11,495 nucleotides of DNA, from NCBI GenBank assembly GCA_964370375.1, contig CAYJIX010000064.1, positions 1 through 11,495 of the forward strand, in the 5' to 3' direction. The stretch comes from CAYJIX01 sp964370375. GTDB lineage: Bacteria > Desulfobacterota > Desulfovibrionia > Desulfovibrionales > Desulfovibrionaceae. Each line of letters opens with the position of its first letter. Position 1 is the first letter of the stretch. The notes beneath the pieces were generated by a model. It made no database searches. It saw nothing but the letters and a program-made list of their open reading frames with translations, and had not been told where the DNA came from. Below are positions 7,940-11,495 of this stretch, one piece after another. A program made the translations under genes and the position numbers.

Positions 7940-7978
7940 CTAATATATTAGAATACATATTGCTAAACCAAACGTCAA
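7940..7978 (-). promoter_or_regulatory. metY sigma-70 promoter overlapped by a 12-bp palindrome
   Basis: Read on the minus strand, TTGACG (plus 7973-7978) and TATTCT (plus 7950-7955) are separated by exactly 17 bases, a good sigma-70 pair. A perfect palindrome CTAATATATTAG (7940-7951) overlaps the -10 and the expected start site, a typical repressor position. The leader would be only about 40-45 bases, holding a small AGGC-AAAA-GCCT hairpin, which leaves no room for a SAM riboswitch or T-box. Confidence 0.6.
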
Positions 7979-8164
7979 GATGTTTGTGAGGGTTTTAAAC
8001 TATTTTTTTTTATTTTTTATCGTTCACAAAAAACCATTAAAAATCGAAAGCTTACACGATTAATATTGTTTTTTTAAGAAAAATTGTAAATAAAACCATC
8101 CACAGCCTAAAGTTTTTACAAAATCCACCGATATGACGTTTGAAAAGAAAAAGTTTTTGTTTAC

Positions 8165-8182
8165 AAAAGGGCAATCCCTTTT
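8165..8182 (+). promoter_or_regulatory. Hairpin abutting the ribosome binding site of the coiled-coil gene
   Basis: AAAAGGG (8165-8171), loop CAAT, CCCTTTT (8176-8182), a perfect 7-bp stem. It ends directly against GGGGGTGGAG (8183-8192), which precedes ATG at 8194. If transcribed, it could influence initiation. The T-run is only four bases long and runs into G residues, so it is not a convincing terminator. Confidence 0.4.
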
Positions 8183-8193
8183 GGGGGTGGAGT

Positions 8194-8682
8194 ATGATCA
8201 ATAGCTTATCACGCGATCAATTGAGTCAAAGTGACATATTGGCCAACGTAAAATTGGCCATGTCACAACAAGGCACCTTTGAACAACAAAGGAACACATC
8301 TACACAACAAAATCAGGATGACAAAGTCCTGATCCTTGAAGATATGGCAAAACAGTCAAGGGAGCAGATCGAAAAAAACATCGAAGCTGCCAAAGCCAGA
8401 GCCCTTGAGGAAAAAAAACGTCAGGAAGAGGAAGCTATGCGCCTTGAAGCCATGCTCGAAGCGGAACAGCAGCCTGCGCAAAACATTTCTGAAGAAAGCG
8501 ACAGCTCCATGCAAACAACTGACGAAGCATCACAGGCACAAACAGTGAGCACGGCAGGAGCGGACATGTCCATGGGCGCCGCGCAGGGTAAACATCAGGC
8601 CATGCCTGAAACCTATTCGCGCAGCACAACGCAAACTACCATGGCAAGCCAAACTGACCCAAGCCTTCATATACGAATTTAA
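8194..8682 (+). CDS. Uncharacterised hydrophilic coiled-coil protein
   Basis: I do not recognise this 162-residue protein. Residues 1-43 are polar and Gln/Ser/Thr-rich. About 44-92 is a strongly charged helix rich in Glu, Lys, Arg, Ala and Gln (for example REQIEKNIEAAKARALEEKK), very likely a coiled coil. From about 93 to the end it is Ser/Thr/Gln/Met-rich, low in complexity and probably disordered. No signal peptide, membrane segment or metal motif is seen. The only Cys and Trp residues in the open frame lie upstream of the chosen start. I prefer ATG at 8194, preceded by GGGGGTGGAG, over an in-frame TTG at 8140 with no ribosome binding site. It is divergent from metY. The frame stays open for 31 codons past the TAA (to a stop at 8776-8778), so the stop may be a truncation. 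A scaffold, adaptor or secreted-substrate role is possible; none is supported. Confidence 0.7.
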   Translation: MINSLSRDQLSQSDILANVKLAMSQQGTFEQQRNTSTQQNQDDKVLILEDMAKQSREQIEKNIEAAKARALEEKKRQEEEAMRLEAMLEAEQQPAQNISEESDSSMQTTDEASQAQTVSTAGADMSMGAAQGKHQAMPETYSRSTTQTTMASQTDPSLHIRI

Positions 8683-8825
8683 CACACGATTTGTGCTCAA
8701 AAAAACAGAGCAAGCCTACATGCACGGCTTATGCATGAGGCAATTGAACGCGCACACGAAGCACCCTTTAAGGCTTAAACACTTCAGCTCTTTTCTACCC
8801 TACGCACCACCCATTTTTTTTACAT

Positions 8826-8864
8826 AACCATGCCAGCAGACACCGTGCTGGCATGGTTTTTTTT
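8826..8864 (+). terminator. Strong intrinsic terminator downstream of the coiled-coil gene
   Basis: A 12-bp GC-containing stem, ACCATGCCAGCA (8827-8838) with TGCTGGCATGGT (8846-8857), loop GACACCG, extendable by one A-T pair, followed by a run of eight T (8857-8864). It is directional for the + strand. It lies about 145 bases beyond the stop at 8682, an unusually long 3' tail. Confidence 0.93.
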
Positions 8865-8952
8865 GTATTTTTTAAAAAAGCATTGCAGTTATACTTTCAC
8901 AACGTTCCTTTTTAAAAAAAAATATTGCGCCATTATATTTGTCATGGTATGT

Positions 8953-8992
8953 CTATAACCAATGTGTCACAAAGCTGTAACAAAATCGTAAC
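8953..8992 (+). promoter_or_regulatory. Pho-box-like array: four 7-mers at 11-bp period
   Basis: CTATAAC (8953-8959), GTGTCAC (8964-8970), CTGTAAC (8975-8981) and TCGTAAC (8986-8992) are separated by 4-base spacers CAAT, AAAG and AAAA. PhoB in enteric bacteria binds 7-bp CTGTCAT-like half-sites with 4-base AT-rich spacers, the same register. The array ends 24 bases before the phosphatase ATG, so the gene should respond to phosphate starvation through PhoB. The -10 is uncertain: TATAAC (8954-8959) would be covered by the array, while TAACAT (8989-8994) would leave a very short leader. Confidence 0.72.
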
Positions 8993-9016
8993 ATTTTACC
9001 CTTTGGAGGAGTTGAA

Positions 9017-10591
9017 ATGACAAAACGTAGCGGATTGCTTGCATGTTTATGTTTGTCGTTACTGCTAGCGCTTCCAGTTGCCGGCACAGCTGCAACTGGC
9101 AAAAAACCGAAAAACATCATCTTTTTTATTGGTTATGGTATTGGCGGAACGGCATCGGTGTATTTGGCCGAAGCCTACCTTGGCGCGAAAGACAGCCCAA
9201 AAACACCATCCATTGTGCCTTTGTATCAACACACAATGGGCGAAGTGGGCTTAACCACAACCTATTCGTGGGAATCCCCCATTACTGAATCTGCTGGTGC
9301 TTCCACAGCCATGGCAACCGGCATTAAATCCAAGCAAATTGCCATTGGCGTTGACCATGAAGGCGAACCCTTGGAAAGCATCCTTGAAACAGCCCATAAA
9401 GCTGGTTTGCGTACCGGTCTTGTGACTGACGTGTCCATTGACCACGCTACTTCCAGCGGCTATTGCGCCAAAAATGCCAACCGTCGCGCCTCGTATGAAA
9501 TTGCCATGGACATGCCCAAAAGCGGCGTGAACCTGCTCATGGGCGGCGGCTTCCTTGACCCTGAAGGCAAAAAAGCCAAAAATCCCGGCAAGTCAATTTA
9601 TGATAACTTCCGTGACCATGGCTATAAAGTTGTCAACACAGCTGAAGGCTTTCATAAGCTGAACAACAAAGACGATAAAGTTGTTTGGATGCACCCTGAA
9701 CAGCACGACGGAAAAGCTTTGCGCTACGCCATTGATGCTGACGACGATTACATCCATTTGCCTGAAATGACCGAAAAAGCCATTGAACTTATGGAAAATC
9801 CCAATGGCTTCTTCCTTATGATTGAAGGTGGCAAAGTTGACTGGGCAGGTCATGCCAACGACACAGGCGCATATTTGCATGACATTTTGCTCCTTGACAA
9901 AGCCATCAAAATCGCCCTTGATTACGCCGCAAAAAAAGGCGACACCCTTGTTGTTGTTAGCCAAGACCATGGCTGCGGCGGCTTGACCATGGGTTCGCGC
10001 GGTGTTGGTTATGACGGCTGGTACGAACGCATTGACTGGCAAAAACATTCCTATGTTGTGGCACAAGAAAAGATCAGGGAATTTAAAAAGCAAAATCCCA
10101 ACGCCACCTTTGAAGACATTTTGCCTTTCTTGAAAGAAAATTGGAATCTTATTCCTGCTTCTAAAAAGTTCCTTGACCGCTACGCCGAACTTGAAAAGCA
10201 AGGCGTAAAATGGCAACAAGCCTCTGCTATTTATAAGGAAGCACAAAACATGTTGCTGCCTCATGAAGAAAAAGAATTGCGCGAAGCTTTTGCCGCCACC
10301 ATGAAAAAACCTGCTGCTACGCTTGATCAATACATGATGGATGCAGGCATTTATGATCCTTTTGTTATGACCGCCAACAGCATTATTGCTGCCCACGCCG
10401 GTCTGCAATGGACAACATGGGGTCACACAGGCGATCCGGCCATTACCACAGCTACAGGCCCCGGCCAGAGCATGTTCAATGGTTATTATGACAACACCGA
10501 CCTGTATTTCAAAATGATGGAATTGCTTGACCTTGAAGTACCCGCAAGGAACAAAGAAGGCTATAACAAGCATAACCACAGCATGAAATAA
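9017..10591 (+). CDS. Exported alkaline phosphatase family protein with altered metal ligand
   Basis: A 524-residue alkaline-phosphatase-superfamily protein, expected to release phosphate from monoesters in the periplasm. Residues 1-26 are a Sec signal peptide (Lys/Arg, Leu-rich core, GTA or TAA cleavage site). Expected active-site residues, named after E. coli PhoA, are nucleophile Ser92 in TESAGAS (Ser102), His143 and Thr145 in DHAT (Asp153, Thr155), Glu270, Asp275 and His279 in EGGKVDWAGH (Glu322, Asp327, His331), Asp317-His318 (Asp369-His370) and His470 in WGHTG (His412). The first motif, normally IGDGMG with a metal-binding Asp, reads IGYGIG with Tyr40, and the residue before the nucleophile is Glu91 instead of Asp. 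About 150 residues separate Asp317-His318 from His470, far more than in PhoA; much of this stretch is charged helix. Start: GGAGGAG 5 bases before ATG. Upstream Pho-box-like repeats suggest PhoB control. Activity may be altered; phosphodiesterase or another superfamily activity is an alternative. Confidence 0.88.
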   Translation: MTKRSGLLACLCLSLLLALPVAGTAATGKKPKNIIFFIGYGIGGTASVYLAEAYLGAKDSPKTPSIVPLYQHTMGEVGLTTTYSWESPITESAGASTAMATGIKSKQIAIGVDHEGEPLESILETAHKAGLRTGLVTDVSIDHATSSGYCAKNANRRASYEIAMDMPKSGVNLLMGGGFLDPEGKKAKNPGKSIYDNFRDHGYKVVNTAEGFHKLNNKDDKVVWMHPEQHDGKALRYAIDADDDYIHLPEMTEKAIELMENPNGFFLMIEGGKVDWAGHANDTGAYLHDILLLDKAIKIALDYAAKKGDTLVVVSQDHGCGGLTMGSRGVGYDGWYERIDWQKHSYVVAQEKIREFKKQNPNATFEDILPFLKENWNLIPASKKFLDRYAELEKQGVKWQQASAIYKEAQNMLLPHEEKELREAFAATMKKPAATLDQYMMDAGIYDPFVMTANSIIAAHAGLQWTTWGHTGDPAITTATGPGQSMFNGYYDNTDLYFKMMELLDLEVPARNKEGYNKHNHSMK

Positions 10592-10638
10592 GATGATGTT
10601 GTAGCAAATCGGTAACACCCCCTCAAAAGGGCAAGTAC

Positions 10639-10677
10639 CATAAAAAAAGGAGGTCTTTTGGCCTCCTTTTTTTTATG
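10639..10677. terminator. Bidirectional intrinsic terminator, phosphatase / sensor kinase
   Basis: GGAGG (10649-10653) pairs with CCTCC (10662-10666), extendable inward by a U-G and a C-G pair around a UUUU loop. It is flanked by seven A (10642-10648) on the left and eight T (10667-10674) on the right, giving a U-run on both strands. It lies between two convergent genes. Confidence 0.92.
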
Positions 10678-10731
10678 ATGAAGAAAAGCTTTCACTAGGA
10701 ATGAGGTGTTCTTGGCACCAATCAAATAGTA

Positions 10732-11495
10732 TTATTTAAAGGTTATTGTTACGCGAATGCCTGTAATAAGCATATGAACATCGTTAGATATTTCTACATT
10801 TTCTATTGTCATAGAGGCATTATGAAGTTGCACAACGTGCTGTATAATTGCAAGCCCAAGTCCACTTCCCATTTCTTTTTGTCCAGCAGGTCGATAAAAT
10901 CTTTGCCCAAGCTGTGTGATTACGTGATTGGGCAAATGTTTCGCGCTGTTTTCAACTACCAATCCGTCGTTTTTTAAAACAATTCTCACAATACCATTTA
11001 TTGAGGTATAGCGTATAGCATTATCAAGTAAATTTCTTACTGCTATTGCCCAAAGCTCGGGAAAGCCTTCACTGTTCACAGCATCATCAAAAGAAGTAAA
11101 ATCTATGCGTATATTTTTTGCACAGGCAGCATCAAAAGTATCTTCTTCTGCATGCAATAAAAGTGAATTCCATTCAATATTTGTGTAGTTCTGGTGATTT
11201 TTATTGTATTCATTATGCTTAGATTCTAAGTTTGAAAGCAAAAGAAGCTGATCGATAAGCCGTGTACAGCGTTGACTTCCTTCTAAAATTCTAGAGAGTG
11301 CATTTTTTCTTACTGTAGTATCGTCTACGCATTTCTCTAAAACTTCCACTTGCAAGCGTAACCCCGATAAAGGCGTTCTTAATTCATGTGCCGCATTCGC
11401 AACAAAGGCACGTTCCCTTTCGATAAGCAAGGCGGTGCGTTCAAATAGTGCATTAAGTGCTTCCACTAAAGGACGGACTTCAGCAGAAATATTTG
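10732..11495 (-). CDS. Sensor histidine kinase, C-terminal part (QseC/TctE-like), cut by window edge
   Basis: About 253 codons are visible. The frame is still open at the window edge, and the sequence before the internal GTG at 11464-11466 (NISAEVRPL) fits the HAMP-to-dimerisation linker of QseC/TctE-type kinases, so the true start lies outside. Numbering from that GTG, the dimerisation helix carries FVANAAHELRTPLSGLR with phospho-acceptor His27 (plus 11386-11388). The N box is NLLDNAIRYT with Asn149, QRFYRPAGQ (188-196) matches the F-box region, and the G2 box is GSGLGL (200-205). The G1 box, normally DxGxG, reads ENSAK (172-176, plus 10939-10953) and has lost Asp and both Gly. The sensor domain and the cognate regulator, usually just upstream in the same operon, are outside the window. 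No link with the phosphatase other than position is seen. Confidence 0.92.
   Translation of the reverse strand, partial: NISAEVRPLVEALNALFERTALLIERERAFVANAAHELRTPLSGLRLQVEVLEKCVDDTTVRKNALSRILEGSQRCTRLIDQLLLLSNLESKHNEYNKNHQNYTNIEWNSLLLHAEEDTFDAACAKNIRIDFTSFDDAVNSEGFPELWAIAVRNLLDNAIRYTSINGIVRIVLKNDGLVVENSAKHLPNHVITQLGQRFYRPAGQKEMGSGLGLAIIQHVVQLHNASMTIENVEISNDVHMLITGIRVTITFK

Larger units (their letters stand above)
8683..9016 (+). other. 334-base intergenic region between the coiled-coil gene and the phosphatase
   Basis: It holds, in order, a 31-codon in-frame extension of the upstream gene's frame (8683-8775) without its own ribosome binding site, a strong terminator (8826-8864), AT-rich sequence with a TTTTTTAAAAAA run near 8870-8880, the Pho-box-like array (8953-8992) and the phosphatase ribosome binding site GGAGGAG (9005-9011). 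No other gene is seen. Confidence 0.6.

Noticed and set aside
7901..7943. SAM riboswitch or T-box in the metY leader
   Set aside because: The promoter at 7950-7978 leaves only about 40-45 bases of leader with one small hairpin, too short for either element.
8140..8193. TTG start giving an 18-residue N-terminal extension of the coiled-coil protein
   Set aside because: No ribosome binding site precedes the TTG, and the extension would be encoded by the hairpin and the G-rich ribosome binding site that fit ATG at 8194.
8720..8827. Short ORF from ATG 8720 between the coiled-coil gene and its terminator
   Set aside because: About 35 codons without a ribosome binding site, running into the terminator stem, and with no protein-like pattern.
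9017..9100. Lipoprotein signal in the phosphatase (LLAC at residues 7-10)
   Set aside because: The Cys lies before the hydrophobic core and the -2 residue is Leu, so it does not form a lipobox; a Sec signal cleaved near residues 25-26 fits better.
9593..10618. 341-codon open frame on the minus strand inside the phosphatase gene
   Set aside because: It is antisense to a well-supported gene and its translation shows no family features; it is Phe/His/Val-rich, as expected from the reverse frame of this codon usage.
11464..11466. GTG as the start of the right-edge sensor kinase
   Set aside because: The reading frame continues to the window edge, and the upstream residues fit the kinase linker, so this is an internal Val codon.

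Overview
The window looks like ordinary chromosomal DNA from a moderately AT-rich Gram-negative bacterium. Genes have clear Shine-Dalgarno sequences, intergenic regions are AT-rich, and there is a Sec-exported alkaline phosphatase behind Pho-box-like repeats, a LysR regulator and two membrane sensor kinases. The mix, including a sulfide-using O-acetylhomoserine sulfhydrylase, would fit a low-GC member of the Desulfovibrio group, but that placement is a guess; nothing seen here fixes the taxonomy. I see no tRNA, rRNA, CRISPR, insertion sequence, phage gene or attachment site.

Layout, left to right. Positions 1-213 are a regulatory region with two inverted repeats and a consensus -10 box. It is followed by gdhA (214-1566, +), an NADP-type glutamate dehydrogenase. 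gdhA converges on a 1072-residue hybrid sensor kinase (1672-4890, -), with a long bidirectional terminator between them. Upstream of the kinase lie about 540 bases without a recognisable long gene. At the far end of this gap is a 38-codon zinc-ribbon ORF (5435-5551, +), followed by a LysR-type regulator (5656-6537, +). The LysR gene converges, across another bidirectional terminator, on metY (6620-7900, -). metY has a good sigma-70 promoter with a 12-bp palindrome over its -10 element. Divergent from metY is an unrecognised 162-residue hydrophilic coiled-coil protein (8194-8682, +), with a strong terminator about 145 bases downstream. Next is an exported alkaline-phosphatase-superfamily protein (9017-10591, +), preceded by four 7-mers in 11-bp register that resemble PhoB half-sites. 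The window ends with the C-terminal part of a sensor kinase (10732 to the edge, -), convergent with the phosphatase across a third bidirectional terminator.

Functionally the genes are mostly independent single-gene units: ammonium assimilation (gdhA), sulfide assimilation into homocysteine (metY), phosphate acquisition (the phosphatase) and signal sensing (two kinases, neither with a response regulator in view). Each convergent pair shares one hairpin terminator.

The points most worth a second look are four. The phosphatase has Tyr where the first metal-binding Asp of the family is expected, although the rest of the active site is conserved. The Pho-box array in front of it is regular. The 38-residue zinc-ribbon ORF is easily missed. 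The partial kinase has a degenerate G1 box. I do not see strong evidence for a new multi-gene system.
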